Shown here: positions 8,595 through 17,934 of the stretch, piece by piece | How positions within the stretch are numbered: the stretch's first letter is position 1 | Layout of the letters: every line of letters starts with the position of its first letter | Assembly: GCF_009498035.1 (NCBI RefSeq) | Contig: NZ_CP034550.1 | Coordinates: 3,906,001-3,970,000 of the forward strand | From: Saccharothrix syringae | GTDB lineage: Bacteria > Actinomycetota > Actinomycetes > Mycobacteriales > Pseudonocardiaceae | Direction: 5' to 3' | Length of the DNA stretch: 64,000 bases | Position numbers and translations under genes: made by a program | The notes under the pieces: generated by a model | Seen by the model: the letters and a program-made list of their open reading frames with translations, nothing else | What the model was told of the DNA's origin: nothing | The model's database searches: none

Positions 8595-9344
8595 TCATCG
8601 GCGCGCCTCGGCGGCACGGGGCGGTGCCCCGGTGAGGATCCGGTGGTGCACCTCCCGCAACTGCGGACCGGGCACCACCCCCAGCTCGTCCGCGAGGGCG
8701 CGGCACACCCGCCGGTAGTGCTCCAGCGCGTCGGCCTGTCGGCCGCAGTGGTACAGGACCAGCATCAGCTGGCCGGCCAGCCGCTCGTCGAGGGGGCGGG
8801 CCTCCGCCTGGGCCCAGATCGGCGCCAGGAGCGCGTGGTGCCGCCCCGACCGCAGGCCCACGTCGTTGCGGTGCAGCTCGGCTTCCGCCCGCTCCAGGTG
8901 GAGGGTGCGCCGAACCCGGTCGAGCCACGGTGAGTCGACGCCGGACAACGCCTCGCCCCGCCACAGGCCGAGCGCCTCGTCCAGGAGGGCGAACGCCCGC
9001 TCGTCGTCGGCCGCCCGCGCCCGGCGCACCAGGTCCCGGAAGCGGTGCAGGTCCACTGCCGCCTCGTCGACGTCCAACTGGTAACCGCCGCCGGCGCGAA
9101 CGATGCGCGTCCCACCGCCGCCCGCCAGCGCCCGGCGCAACCGGTGCACGTAGCCGTACAGGGCGGTGTGCGCCCGGTGCGGTGCCCGGTCGCCCCACAC
9201 CCGCTCGACCAGCCGGTCGACGGGCTGCGGTTCGTTCGGCTCCACCAGCAGCACCGCCAGCACGGTTCTCCTGCGGGCGTGCCCCAGGTCCACCGATCCG
9301 GCCGCCGACCGGACCTGGACCCCACCCAGTACTCCCAGCTCCAC
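8595..9344 (-). CDS. SARP/AfsR-family regulator (winged helix + BTAD)
   Basis: 249 aa, GTG start. Residues 1-90 form an OmpR-like winged helix (MELGVLGGVQVR... LGHARRRTVLAVLLVEPNEPQPVDRLVERVWG). Residues about 95-240 form the BTAD domain (DLHRFRDLVRRARAA... ELGVVPGPQLREVHHRIL). This is the size of a stand-alone pathway SARP. It is divergent from the nSTAND-WD40 gene with 130 bp between starts. SARPs activate promoters with heptameric repeats. No antibiotic biosynthesis cluster is visible next to it. Confidence 0.93.
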   Translation of the reverse strand: MELGVLGGVQVRSAAGSVDLGHARRRTVLAVLLVEPNEPQPVDRLVERVWGDRAPHRAHTALYGYVHRLRRALAGGGGTRIVRAGGGYQLDVDEAAVDLHRFRDLVRRARAADDERAFALLDEALGLWRGEALSGVDSPWLDRVRRTLHLERAEAELHRNDVGLRSGRHHALLAPIWAQAEARPLDERLAGQLMLVLYHCGRQADALEHYRRVCRALADELGVVPGPQLREVHHRILTGAPPRAAEARR

Positions 9345-9474
9345 CGCTGCCCCCGTTCCGCTCCGTGTTCGGCATGTCTAGGCCGAAGGGGTTGTTCGTC
9401 GTCGAACGCGTGGACGGTGGACAACGACGACTCGACAATCGGCGATCAGCGAACGGGTGAGGGGGACCTGCGCA

Positions 9475-12400
9475 GTGCCACGTGCCGAACGACCGCTGGA
9501 ATCCGACGGCGGTCCGTTGACCGCGTTCGCCGCCGAGTTGCGGGCACTGCGCGTGACCGCGGGCAGGCCGACCTATCGCGAGCTGGCCGGTCGCGCGCAC
9601 TACTCGCCGTCCGCGTTGTCCGACGCCGCCGGTGGGCGCAAGCTGCCCAGCCTGGACCTCACGCTGGCCTACGTGCGGGCGTGCGGCGGCGACGAGGAGA
9701 CCTGGCGGCGGCGCTGGCACGAGGTGGCCGATCTGCTGGTCCGCGAGGAGGCCCCGGCGCCCCCGGCACCCGAGGGGCCCGCGCCGTACGTGGGCCTGGC
9801 GGCCTTCGACACCGGCGACGCCGACCGGTTCGCCGGTCGCGAGGCGGTGGTGGACAAGCTGCTCGACCGGTTGACCCGGCAGCGGTTCCTGGCGCTGTTC
9901 GGTGCCTCCGGCGAGGGCAAGTCCTCGGTGCTGCGGGCGGGCCTGCTGCCCGCCTTCCCCGCCGGGCGCCACGTCGTGCTCACCCCCGGTCCGGACCCGT
10001 TCGAGGAGTTGGCCGTGCGCCTGGCCGGGCTGACCGGCCGCCCGGCCGCTCAGCTGGCCGCCGACTTCACCGCCTACCCGCGCGCCCTGCACCTGGTGGC
10101 CCGCGAGCTGCTGGCCGACGAGCCCGCCGGGGCCGACCTGCTCGTCGTGGTCGACCAGTTCGAGGAGGTCTTCACCCTCTGCCGCGACCACGGCACCCGG
10201 TCGGCCTTCATCGCGCTCCTGCTGACCGCCGCGCGGGCCGCCACCAGCCGGGTGCGCGTCGTGCTGGGGGTCCGGTCGGACTTCTACCCGCACTGCGCCC
10301 GGCACCCGGAGCTGGCCGAGGCGCTGGAGGACGCCCAGGTGCTGCTCGGCGTGATGACCGTCGAGGAGTTCCGCCGAGCGGTCACCCGCCCGGCGACCGC
10401 GACGGGCTGCGCCGTCGAGTCGGCACTGGTGACCCAGCTGGTCGCCGATGCCGCCACCCGCACCGGCGCGCTGCCCCTGGTCTCCCACGCGCTGCTGGAG
10501 ACGTGGCGGCGTCGCCGCGGCAACACGCTCACCCTGGCCGGCTACCAGGCGGCGGGTGGCATCCGCAGCGCCCTGGCCCGCACCGCGGAGCACGTCTACA
10601 CCGAGCTGCCGCCGGCCCGGCGGGAGCTGGCCCGGCAGGTCCTGCTGCGGCTCACCGCCCCGGGCGAGGGCACCGACGACACCAAGCGCCGGGTGGCCCG
10701 GGAGGAGCTGGACGCCCTCGGCGGAGAGGTGCGGCCGGTCCTCGACGCCCTGGCCGGTGCCCGGCTGGTCACCCTGACCGGCGACGAGGTCGACATCACC
10801 CACGAGGCGTTGTTCCAGGCGTGGCCGAGGCTGCGCGGCTGGCTCGACGAGGACCGCGCCGGCCTGCGCACCCAGCGCCACCTCACCGAAGCCGCCGCCG
10901 TCTGGGAGGACCTGGACCGCGACCCCGGCGCCCTGTTCCGCACCACCCGCCTCGCCGCCACCCTGGACTGGGTCGACCGCGCCCGCCCTGCCCTCACCGA
11001 CCGCGAACGGGCCTTCCTCGACCACAGCGCCGCCGCCGAGGCGAGCGCCCACCGCTCGGTGCGCCTGAGGCGGCGGCTGCTGGTCGCCGCCGTGGTCGCG
11101 CTGCTGCTGGCCGCCACGGCGATAGCGGTTCCCGTGCTGCGCCAGCGCCACCTCGCCGACCAGGCCGAGCTGTCCCGGAACCTGGCCACGCGCGGCACCA
11201 CCCACTGGACCGAGGCCGCGCGCAACGCCCTCGCCGCCCACGCCGCCTCCCCGACCGTCGAGGCCCGCAGCAGCCTCCTGACCGCAGCCGCGACCAGGCA
11301 GGGCGACCACCGCCGGGTCCCGCTCGTCGCCCAGTGGGGAGCCGGGACCGCCATCAGCCCCGACGGGAGCCGCATCGCGATCCTGGGCGAGGAAGAGGTC
11401 GTGCTCCTGGCAACCGACACCCTGGAGCGCGTCAAGGGGTTCCCGGTGAGCGGATCACCGGACGCGGTCGACGACGTCCGGTTCACCTCCGACGGGCAGT
11501 CCCTCGTGGTGTCCGAGGCACCCGATCGCGTCACACTGCTGCGCCTGCCCGACGGCGAGCGCGTGCACCGCGTGGAGGTCGACTCCGACGGAGGGGCGGC
11601 TTTCGCGACCAGCCCCGACGGCCGCACCCTGGCCGTGGCGAGGGCCGGCCGCACCACGACGCTGTGGGACACCGCGGCCGGTGAGCGCACCGGTGAGCTC
11701 GAAGTCGTGAGCGACGGCTACACACCGCCCGCCTTCACCGACGACAACCGCACCCTCGCCGTGGTCACCCCCACCGGTGAGGTAGAGCTGTGGGACCTGA
11801 CGAGCCGTGCCCGCACGGCGAGCCTGCCCGCGGGGCGGGGGGTCACCGCATTGGACTTCACGCCCGCCGGCGACTTCCTCGCCATCGGGGGCGAGCACGG
11901 GGAAGTGGTCCTGTGGGACGTGGCCGGGCGAACCAGGATCGCGGTCGCGGCCCGCCACGCGGGCGGTACGTACGGCGTCGCCTTCAGCCCGGACGGCAGG
12001 CTCCTGGCCTCCGGCGGCGCGGACGGCCGCCTCGCCCTGTGGGACGTGGCCAACCGCGCACCACTGCCCGACGTGCCGGTCGACGACCCGCCGCGCGACG
12101 ACCTGCCCGACCTGTCGGGCGTGTGGGAACCGGAGTTCGCCCAGGACGGCACGCTCATCGCGTCGAGCACCAGCGCCCTGTTCGCCTGGACGGCCGACCA
12201 GCTCCCCACCTCGGCCGGGAGCGACATCACCGACCTGCGGTTCGACGGCCTCGGCACGCTGCGCGCGTTCCAGGACACCGGCACGCTCACCACCTGGCAC
12301 ACCGGCTCGGGACTGCGGCGAGCCGACTCGCTGGACCTCGTCGAGGACAACGCCGGTGGCTGGTTCAGCCCCGACGGCAAGCGCCTGGTCCTGAGTTCAC

Positions 12401-13161
12401 CGGGCAGGCCCGTCACCGTCCAGGCCACCGGCGGTGGCGCACCGGTGCGGCTCTCCGTCCCCGGCTGGCCCCCCTCCGCCGTGCGCACGCGCATCGCGGC
12501 CTTCGCGGACGACGGCCGCCACGTCCTGGGGGTCAACGACGCGAACCTGCCCACCGTGATCTGGGACGTCGACCGCCCGGACGCGGTCACCGACGTGATG
12601 CCGCAGCAGGGCGGCAACCAGTTCACCGGTGCCGCGTTCCTGCCGGGCGCCACACGGGCCGCGCTGGCCGAGATCACCAGCCAGGTCACGATCGTGGACG
12701 TGGGGACCGGGGAACCGGTCGCGCGGCTGCGGGGCCACCGCAGACCCGTCATGGCGATCGCGCCCACCCCCGACGGCAAGCTCCTCGCCACCACCGGCAT
12801 CGACTCCGAGGTCATCCTCTGGGACACCACCACGTGGCAGGAGGTCGGTCGCCTCACCGGGCACACCTCCGAGGTGTGGCGAGCCGCGATCAGCCCGGAC
12901 GGCACGCTGCTCGCCACCGGCGCCGTCGACGGCACGATCACCCTGTGGGAGCTGAACAGCCGCTCCCGCTGGGCCACCCTCTCGGGGCGGCCGGGCCCGG
13001 TGACCGCCCTGGCCTGGAGCCCCGACGGCAGGACCCTCGCCACCGCCGGGGCCGACAGCACCATCACCCTGTGGCACACCGACCCCGACACCGCGGTCAG
13101 GCAGCTGTGCCACGAGATCACCGACCTCGGGAACGACGCGCCGCCGAACTGCCCGCGCTGA
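9475..13161 (+). CDS. HTH-nSTAND ATPase with transmembrane helix and WD40 propeller
   Basis: 1228 aa from GTG 9475, preceded by GGGGGA at proper spacing. Residues about 12-75 are an XRE-like HTH region (FAAELRALRVTAGRPTYRELAGRAHYSPSALSDAAGG). Then a STAND NTPase with Walker A GASGEGKSS near 143 and Walker B LLVVVDQFEEVF near 222. A single hydrophobic helix (RRRLLVAAVVALLLAATAIAV) lies near 533-553. A WD40 array from about 615 to the end has repeated SPDGxxLA...LWD units. STAND proteins switch by nucleotide-dependent assembly, with the propeller as sensor. The HTH suggests cytoplasmic N-terminus and DNA or protein binding. Close homologues are common in actinomycetes, but their role is largely unknown. 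Confidence 0.92.
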   Translation: MPRAERPLESDGGPLTAFAAELRALRVTAGRPTYRELAGRAHYSPSALSDAAGGRKLPSLDLTLAYVRACGGDEETWRRRWHEVADLLVREEAPAPPAPEGPAPYVGLAAFDTGDADRFAGREAVVDKLLDRLTRQRFLALFGASGEGKSSVLRAGLLPAFPAGRHVVLTPGPDPFEELAVRLAGLTGRPAAQLAADFTAYPRALHLVARELLADEPAGADLLVVVDQFEEVFTLCRDHGTRSAFIALLLTAARAATSRVRVVLGVRSDFYPHCARHPELAEALEDAQVLLGVMTVEEFRRAVTRPATATGCAVESALVTQLVADAATRTGALPLVSHALLETWRRRRGNTLTLAGYQAAGGIRSALARTAEHVYTELPPARRELARQVLLRLTAPGEGTDDTKRRVAREELDALGGEVRPVLDALAGARLVTLTGDEVDITHEALFQAWPRLRGWLDEDRAGLRTQRHLTEAAAVWEDLDRDPGALFRTTRLAATLDWVDRARPALTDRERAFLDHSAAAEASAHRSVRLRRRLLVAAVVALLLAATAIAVPVLRQRHLADQAELSRNLATRGTTHWTEAARNALAAHAASPTVEARSSLLTAAATRQGDHRRVPLVAQWGAGTAISPDGSRIAILGEEEVVLLATDTLERVKGFPVSGSPDAVDDVRFTSDGQSLVVSEAPDRVTLLRLPDGERVHRVEVDSDGGAAFATSPDGRTLAVARAGRTTTLWDTAAGERTGELEVVSDGYTPPAFTDDNRTLAVVTPTGEVELWDLTSRARTASLPAGRGVTALDFTPAGDFLAIGGEHGEVVLWDVAGRTRIAVAARHAGGTYGVAFSPDGRLLASGGADGRLALWDVANRAPLPDVPVDDPPRDDLPDLSGVWEPEFAQDGTLIASSTSALFAWTADQLPTSAGSDITDLRFDGLGTLRAFQDTGTLTTWHTGSGLRRADSLDLVEDNAGGWFSPDGKRLVLSSPGRPVTVQATGGGAPVRLSVPGWPPSAVRTRIAAFADDGRHVLGVNDANLPTVIWDVDRPDAVTDVMPQQGGNQFTGAAFLPGATRAALAEITSQVTIVDVGTGEPVARLRGHRRPVMAIAPTPDGKLLATTGIDSEVILWDTTTWQEVGRLTGHTSEVWRAAISPDGTLLATGAVDGTITLWELNSRSRWATLSGRPGPVTALAWSPDGRTLATAGADSTITLWHTDPDTAVRQLCHEITDLGNDAPPNCPR

Positions 13162-13189
13162 TCGCGCCGCCCGGATCGCGACGGACCGG

Positions 13190-13639
13190 TCAGGCCACGA
13201 ACACGCAGAACGGGTGCCCGGCCGGGTCGGCGTACACGTACAGCGGTTCCTCCGGGTCGTCGCTGCGGTCGCGCAGCAGCCGCCCGCCCAGCTCCAGCAC
13301 GCGCCGGTGCTGCACCTCCAGCTCCTCGACCGACGCCACGGTCAGGTCCAGGTGCGACTGCTGCGGCACCGGACCTTCCGGCCAGGTCGCCGCGGGCAGC
13401 TCGGCCACCTGCTGGAACGCCAGTTGGGGCACGCCCTCGGCGGTCCTGAGCACCAGCCAGTCGTCCGCACCCCCACCCGGCTCGTCACCCGGCCGGTAGA
13501 CCAGGCCCAGCAGTTGCCGGTAGAACTCGGCCACCGCCCTGGTGTCGGTGCAGTCGAGCACCACCTGCCGCAACCTCGGCACGCCCTCGGCACCCGTCAC
13601 GTCGAACCACCCCCGGGAAAAATCGCTCTTCGAGATCAT
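13190..13639 (-). CDS. VOC-family (glyoxalase/bleomycin-resistance-like) protein
   Basis: 149 aa from ATG 13639 (MISKSDF). A start nearer RLRQVVLDC is also possible. Two beta-alpha-beta-beta-beta units: [23 protein letters not shown]... and [27 protein letters not shown] ... [16 protein letters not shown] proteins include metal-dependent dioxygenases, isomerases and drug-binding proteins. The substrate here cannot be assigned. It is divergent from the nitrilase gene. Confidence 0.88.
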   Translation of the reverse strand: MISKSDFSRGWFDVTGAEGVPRLRQVVLDCTDTRAVAEFYRQLLGLVYRPGDEPGGGADDWLVLRTAEGVPQLAFQQVAELPAATWPEGPVPQQSHLDLTVASVEELEVQHRRVLELGGRLLRDRSDDPEEPLYVYADPAGHPFCVFVA

Positions 13640-13689
13640 TCTGGGGTCGGAGGCGGCCGCGCACATCTCGGGGACCTACCGTGCACACC

Positions 13690-14616
13690 ATGGACGTCGA
13701 CGAGAGCCGCGTGGCGGTGGCCGTGGTGCAGGCCGGGGCCCGCCTGTTCGACACGCCCGCGAACCTGGACAAGGCCGTGCACCTGGTCCGGGAGGCGGCC
13801 GGGCGGGGCGCGGAGGTGGTCGTGCTGCCCGAGGCGTTCCTCGGCGGCTACCCCAAGGGCCTGGACTTCGGGGTGACCGTCGGCAGCCGCAGCCCGGAGG
13901 GGCGCGAGCTGTTCCGCCGCTACCACGACTCGGCCATCGCCGTGCCGGGGCCGGAGACGCGGGTGCTGGCCGAACTGACCCGCGAGCTGGGCTGCCACCT
14001 GGTGACCGGCGCGGTCGAGCGGTGCGGTGGCACGCTGTACTGCGTCGCGCTGTTCTTCGGCCCCGACGGCTACCTGGGCCTGCACCGCAAGGTGATGCCG
14101 ACCGCGGCCGAGCGGTTCATCTGGGGCCAGGGCGACGGCTCGACCATGCCCGTCGTCGAAGCCGGCGCGGCCCGGCTCGGCGCGGCGATCTGCTGGGAGA
14201 ACTACATGCCGCTGTTCCGCACCGCGATGTACGCCAAGGGCGTCGACCTGTGGTGCGCGCCCACGGTGGACGACCGCGACAACTGGCAGGCCACCATGCG
14301 GCACGTCGCCCTGGAGGGGCGCTGCTTCGTGCTCGCCGCGAGCCAGTACCTGCTGCGCGCCGACCTGCCCGCCGACGTGCACCCGGTGCAGGGCGAGGAC
14401 CCCGGTACCGTCCTGATCGGCGGCGGCAGCGTGATCGTCTCCCCGCTCGGCGAGGTCCTGGCCGGGCCGCTGCGGGGTGCCGAGGGCGTGCTGACCGCGG
14501 AACTGGACCTGCTCGACCTGGCCCGCGCCCGCTTCGACTTCGACCCCGTCGGCCACTACTCGCGGCCCGACCTGTTCACCTTGCAGGTGGACGAGACGCC
14601 CCGGACCCGGTGCTGA
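13690..14616 (+). CDS. Nitrilase (carbon-nitrogen hydrolase)
   Basis: 308 aa from ATG 13690; a GTG 9 bp upstream is an alternative start. The catalytic triad is visible: Glu48 ([12 protein letters not shown]), Lys134 (LHRKVMPT) and Cys168 ([10 protein letters not shown]). The CWENYMPL context and [12 protein letters not shown] are typical of true nitrilases and cyanide hydratases rather than amidases. These cytoplasmic enzymes turn nitriles into carboxylic acids and ammonia. The RraA-like gene starts 27 bp downstream, so the two are probably one transcript. Confidence 0.93.
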   Translation: MDVDESRVAVAVVQAGARLFDTPANLDKAVHLVREAAGRGAEVVVLPEAFLGGYPKGLDFGVTVGSRSPEGRELFRRYHDSAIAVPGPETRVLAELTRELGCHLVTGAVERCGGTLYCVALFFGPDGYLGLHRKVMPTAAERFIWGQGDGSTMPVVEAGAARLGAAICWENYMPLFRTAMYAKGVDLWCAPTVDDRDNWQATMRHVALEGRCFVLAASQYLLRADLPADVHPVQGEDPGTVLIGGGSVIVSPLGEVLAGPLRGAEGVLTAELDLLDLARARFDFDPVGHYSRPDLFTLQVDETPRTRC

Positions 14617-14642
14617 GCGCACCCGAGCCACCAAGGAGGACG

Positions 14643-15125
14643 ATGTCCACGCCCGCCCCGACCCCCACCGCCGACCTCTACGACGAGCACGGCGAGTCGA
14701 TCCAGTCCTGCGACACGCAGTTCCGGCAGTTCGGCGGCCGCGCGGCGTTCCGCGGCACGATCGCCACCGTGCGCTGCTTCGAGGACAACGCCCTGCTCAA
14801 GTCGGTGCTCTCCGAACCGGGCCGCGGCCGGGTGCTCGTCGTCGACGGTGGGGGATCGGTCCACAAGGCCCTGCTCGGGGACGTCATCGGCGGCATCGCC
14901 GCGGCCAACGGCTGGGCCGGCGTGGTGATCAACGGCGCGGTCCGGGACGTCGCGGCCCTGCGGGAGCTCGACCTCGGCGTGAAGGCGCTGGGCTCCAACC
15001 CGCGCAAGAGCACCAAGGCAGGCTCCGGCGAGCGGGACGTGCCGGTCGAGTTCGGCAACGCCGTCTTCACGCCGGGTGACGAGCTGCACAGCGACGAGGA
15101 CGGCATCGTCGTCGTCCCGCGCTGA
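14643..15125 (+). CDS. RraA-like protein, probable 4-hydroxy-4-methyl-2-oxoglutarate aldolase/oxaloacetate decarboxylase
   Basis: 160 aa, preceded by AAGGAGG with ideal spacing. It has the RraA fold signature ([21 protein letters not shown]), [16 protein letters not shown], the active-site GAVRD motif ([22 protein letters not shown]) and the closing DEDGIVVVP. In this family Arg-Asp of GxxRD binds the substrate and a divalent metal. RraA of E. coli, which inhibits RNase E, shares the fold. The metabolic neighbour (nitrilase) argues for an enzyme rather than an RNase regulator. Confidence 0.85.
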   Translation: MSTPAPTPTADLYDEHGESIQSCDTQFRQFGGRAAFRGTIATVRCFEDNALLKSVLSEPGRGRVLVVDGGGSVHKALLGDVIGGIAAANGWAGVVINGAVRDVAALRELDLGVKALGSNPRKSTKAGSGERDVPVEFGNAVFTPGDELHSDEDGIVVVPR

Positions 15126-15133
15126 ACCGCGGC

Positions 15134-15165
15134 GGGGGCCGTCGGACCGCGGTCCGACGGCCCCC
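15134..15165. terminator. Bidirectional hairpin terminator
   Basis: Perfect 15-bp inverted repeat (GGGGGCCGTCGGACC, 2-nt loop, complement) between the convergent RraA-like and pectate lyase genes. Confidence 0.85.
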
Positions 15166-15171
15166 GGCCGG

Positions 15172-16476
15172 TCACTTGTAGGTGATGTCGGACGACGAGT
15201 AGAAGCAGTTCACGCCGTCGGCACCGGAACCGATCTTGGTCGGCTCGCTGCCCTTGGGCACGCCCTTGTACTTGTCGCAGATCGAGGCGCTGCCGTAGAC
15301 GGTGATGCGGGAGAAGCGGGCGGTGTCGCCCCAGTTGGTGTTGATGCCCGCCAGCACCTTGGTGCTGCGGACCGTGACGCCGTCCATGACCACGTGGCGC
15401 TGGTAGGAGGTGGCGCAGTTGCCGCAGGCGCGGTAGAGCTTGCCGACGCCGTTGGTCTGGAAGTTGCGGATGGTGACGGTGCCCGCGCCGTTGTGCTGGA
15501 ACACCTTGTCCGAGGCCGACTTCGCGCCGCCGCCGTCGACCAGGTAGCGGGCCGAGGAGCTGGGGGACTTGAACGTGGCCGCGTCCTCGCCCACGTCGTT
15601 CCACCACACGTTGCGGATGGTGCAGGAGCCCTCGCAGTGGATGCCGTCGCCCGCCGGCGCGTCGATGATCACGTTCTCGATCGTGCCGCCGTCGGCCACC
15701 ACGAACATCGGGTCCTGGCTCTCGCCCTGGCCGCCGTCACCGATGCCGTAGTAGCTCTTCAACCCGCCGTTGAAGTAGGAGCCCACGTTCATGGTGTCGG
15801 TCAGCTTCACGCTGCCGGTCGCGGTGGGCCACGGGCCGCTGCCGTCGCCGCCGCCCGGCTGCTGCGACGTCGTGGTGGTGGTCGTCGTGGTCCGGGTCGT
15901 GCTGGTGGTGCTGGTGGTGGTCGATCCGCCGTCGGCCGGGGTCAGGGTCCACTGCTTGGTGGCGGCGCTGTCGCAGGAGTTGATCTGGACGCCCGCGCCG
16001 GCCGAGGTGGAGTTGTCCTTGGTGTTCATGCACTTGTCGGCGTTGACGTTGACCACGCGGTAGTTGCTCCCGCTCGCGGTCAGCGCCCAGGTCTGGCCGG
16101 CGGCACCCGTGCAGGACTGCTGCTGGATCGCCTTGCCCGCGCTGGTCGAGCCGTCCTGGACGCCGACGCACAGGCCGCTGCCCGCGGGGGTGATCCGGAA
16201 GCCGCCGCCGACCTCGGACAGCACCCACCGCTGGCTGCCGCACGCCGCCTGCTGGAGCTGCACGCCCGAGGCGGTGCTCGCGTTCGGCACGGTCAGGCAC
16301 AGCCCGCTGCCCGCGTTCTTCAGCGTGTACGTCCCCGCGCCGACCGCCGCGCTCGCGGTGGGCGCGTTCACCCAGGCCGTGAGGGTGGCCGCACCCACCG
16401 CGGCGACGGCCGCGGCCACCAGGCCCAGGCGCCACCGCGCGGTGCGCGTGGGTGAAGAACGGTCCATTGTGCTCAT
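15172..16476 (-). CDS. Secreted PL3 pectate lyase with ricin-type carbohydrate-binding domain
   Basis: 434 aa from ATG 16476 (GGAG 6 nt upstream). Signal peptide with RWRLGLVAAAVAAVGAA, cut near SAAVGAG. Residues about 45-175: ricin B/CBM13 beta-trefoil with QxW repeats (CGSQRWVL, GQTWALT, KQWTLTP). Thr-rich linker about 178-205. C-terminal PL3 catalytic domain (GGTIENVIIDAPAGDGIHCEGSCTIRNVWWNDVGEDAATFK). It cleaves polygalacturonate by Ca-dependent beta-elimination outside the cell. It lies 29 bp behind the PL9 gene, so both form a pectin-degradation operon. Confidence 0.95.
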   Translation of the reverse strand: MSTMDRSSPTRTARWRLGLVAAAVAAVGAATLTAWVNAPTASAAVGAGTYTLKNAGSGLCLTVPNASTASGVQLQQAACGSQRWVLSEVGGGFRITPAGSGLCVGVQDGSTSAGKAIQQQSCTGAAGQTWALTASGSNYRVVNVNADKCMNTKDNSTSAGAGVQINSCDSAATKQWTLTPADGGSTTTSTTSTTRTTTTTTTTSQQPGGGDGSGPWPTATGSVKLTDTMNVGSYFNGGLKSYYGIGDGGQGESQDPMFVVADGGTIENVIIDAPAGDGIHCEGSCTIRNVWWNDVGEDAATFKSPSSSARYLVDGGGAKSASDKVFQHNGAGTVTIRNFQTNGVGKLYRACGNCATSYQRHVVMDGVTVRSTKVLAGINTNWGDTARFSRITVYGSASICDKYKGVPKGSEPTKIGSGADGVNCFYSSSDITYK

Positions 16477-16505
16477 GAGAACTCCACTTCGCTGTGCAGT
16501 GTCCA

Positions 16506-17693
16506 TCAGATCCGGGCGCCGAGGCCGGGACGGTCGCGTGGTTCGAGGAACCGGGAGGTGCGGATGGTGCCGGCCGCGTCGCGCGGGCCGGTGATCGTGG
16601 CGGCGTCGGTGCTGACCAGGTCCGCGTCGCCCCAGGAGGACTTGATGTCCCACGAGTTGCCCGAGCCGGTGGAGGTGCCCGACGAGACCGGGGTGGCGTT
16701 GCCGACCGCGAGGTTGCCGGTCGGGGTGGACGCGGAGCGGTTGACCGTGAAGCCGGTCTTGGCGTTCTTCCAGGCGGTGTTGCGGGTCAGCACCAGGCGG
16801 CCCGGGTTGCCGTTGTCGGTGTAGCCGTGCGCGGCGTTGCGGAAGGCCATGGTGTTGACCAGCACGTGGTCGGCCGCCGGGGCGGGTGAGCCGCCGCCGA
16901 GCTTGAAGCCGTTGCCGTCGCCGGAGAAGTCGGGCAGGTTCCAGCGGTTGTAGCCGTTGCCGTAGGCGATGGTGTTCTCGACGCGGATCGGCGAGGTGAA
17001 CAGCCAGGCGTCGAAGCCGTCGTCGACGTTGTTCCACAGGCGGGCGCCCCGCACGACGTTGCCGGTGCCCGACCCCTCCTTGACGGCCAGGCCGTCGGCG
17101 CTCTCGCCGTTCTTGCGCGGGTCGCGGTTGTGGTGGCTGTCCAGGTTCAGGATCAGGTTGCCCGCCGAGGGGCCCTGGAGCTGGAAACCGCTTTCATAGT
17201 TGTCCCGCGTGACCAGCCGCTCGTAGACGTTGTTGTTGCAGCCGTCGCAGTACCAGCCGTACGGGCCGCGGGTGATCTCCAGGCCCGAGACGTGCCACCA
17301 CGACGAGCCCTCCTGGTGGAACGCGCCCCGCTCGGCGCGCGGGATGCCGCCACCCACCGGCGTGTGGCTCGCCGGCAGCGCTTCGCCGTCCACGACGACG
17401 CGCTCACCGGCGTAGTTGGCCAGCCGGATCGGTCGGCCCGGCTCGCCGCTCTTGCGGATCTGCACGTTGGCGGTCAACGCGTGGGTGCCGCCGCGCAGCA
17501 GGATCGACGTGCCCGGCCGCGCCAGGTCCACCGCCTGCTGGATGGACTTGAGGGGGCGGTCGACCGTGCCGGGGTTGCCGTCGTCTCCGTTGGGTGCCAC
17601 CACCAGGACGGGGTCGGCCGCGGAATGGGCGGCCGGCGTGAACGCCAGTGCGGCCAAAAGCGCGGCGGAGAACACTCCCAGGCGCAAACGCAT
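16506..17693 (-). CDS. Secreted PL9-type pectate lyase (right-handed beta-helix)
   Basis: 395 aa from ATG 17693 with AAGGAGG 6-7 nt upstream. Signal peptide MRLRLGVFSAALLAALAFTPAAHS. Mature start has VVAPNGDDGNPGTVDRPLKSIQQAVDLARPG, followed by parallel beta-helix coils: WWHVSGLEITRG, YESGFQLQGPSAGNLILNLDSHHN, NNVDDGFDAWLF, DGNGFKLGG, AFRNAAHGYTDN. These are typical of PL9, whose Ca site and catalytic Lys lie on the DSHHN/DGFD and GFKLGG strands. First gene of the PL9-PL3 operon. Confidence 0.93.
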   Translation of the reverse strand: MRLRLGVFSAALLAALAFTPAAHSAADPVLVVAPNGDDGNPGTVDRPLKSIQQAVDLARPGTSILLRGGTHALTANVQIRKSGEPGRPIRLANYAGERVVVDGEALPASHTPVGGGIPRAERGAFHQEGSSWWHVSGLEITRGPYGWYCDGCNNNVYERLVTRDNYESGFQLQGPSAGNLILNLDSHHNRDPRKNGESADGLAVKEGSGTGNVVRGARLWNNVDDGFDAWLFTSPIRVENTIAYGNGYNRWNLPDFSGDGNGFKLGGGSPAPAADHVLVNTMAFRNAAHGYTDNGNPGRLVLTRNTAWKNAKTGFTVNRSASTPTGNLAVGNATPVSSGTSTGSGNSWDIKSSWGDADLVSTDAATITGPRDAAGTIRTSRFLEPRDRPGLGARI

Positions 17694-17824
17694 GCGTCGC
17701 CTCCTTGCGAGCAGGGTTGTGCGGCGGAGGCCCCAGGGGAGGCTGACCAGGGGAAGTGCCAGGTCAGGACCTATCCGGGAACGCTCCCAGCCAGAGTTGC
17801 GCAACCAGGCCCGGGAGGCAAGAA

Positions 17825-17889
17825 ATTTCACATTCATGAATGGCCGCGCAATTCACCGCGAACGGCCCGTCAATTCACGTACATGAATT
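17825..17889. promoter_or_regulatory. Two matching operator-like inverted repeats upstream of the pectate lyase operon
   Basis: Two 18-bp sites share the pattern AWTTCA-N6-TGAATK: ATTTCACATTCATGAATG at 17825-17842 and AATTCACGTACATGAATT at 17872-17889. They are 47 bp apart and lie 132-196 bp upstream of the PL9 start, in unusually AT-rich sequence. Likely binding sites for a pectin- or galacturonate-responsive regulator, which is not encoded next to them. Confidence 0.65.
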
Positions 17890-17934
17890 CCCGCCGGTGC
17901 CGCCGATCAGGGCCGCACCGGCGGGACCGGCGGT

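Noticed and set aside
15172..17037. 621-aa reading of the PL3 gene extending into the PL9 gene
   Set aside because: The extra N-terminus is a shifted frame of the PL9 gene. Signal peptide, RBS and ATG at 16476 define the true start.
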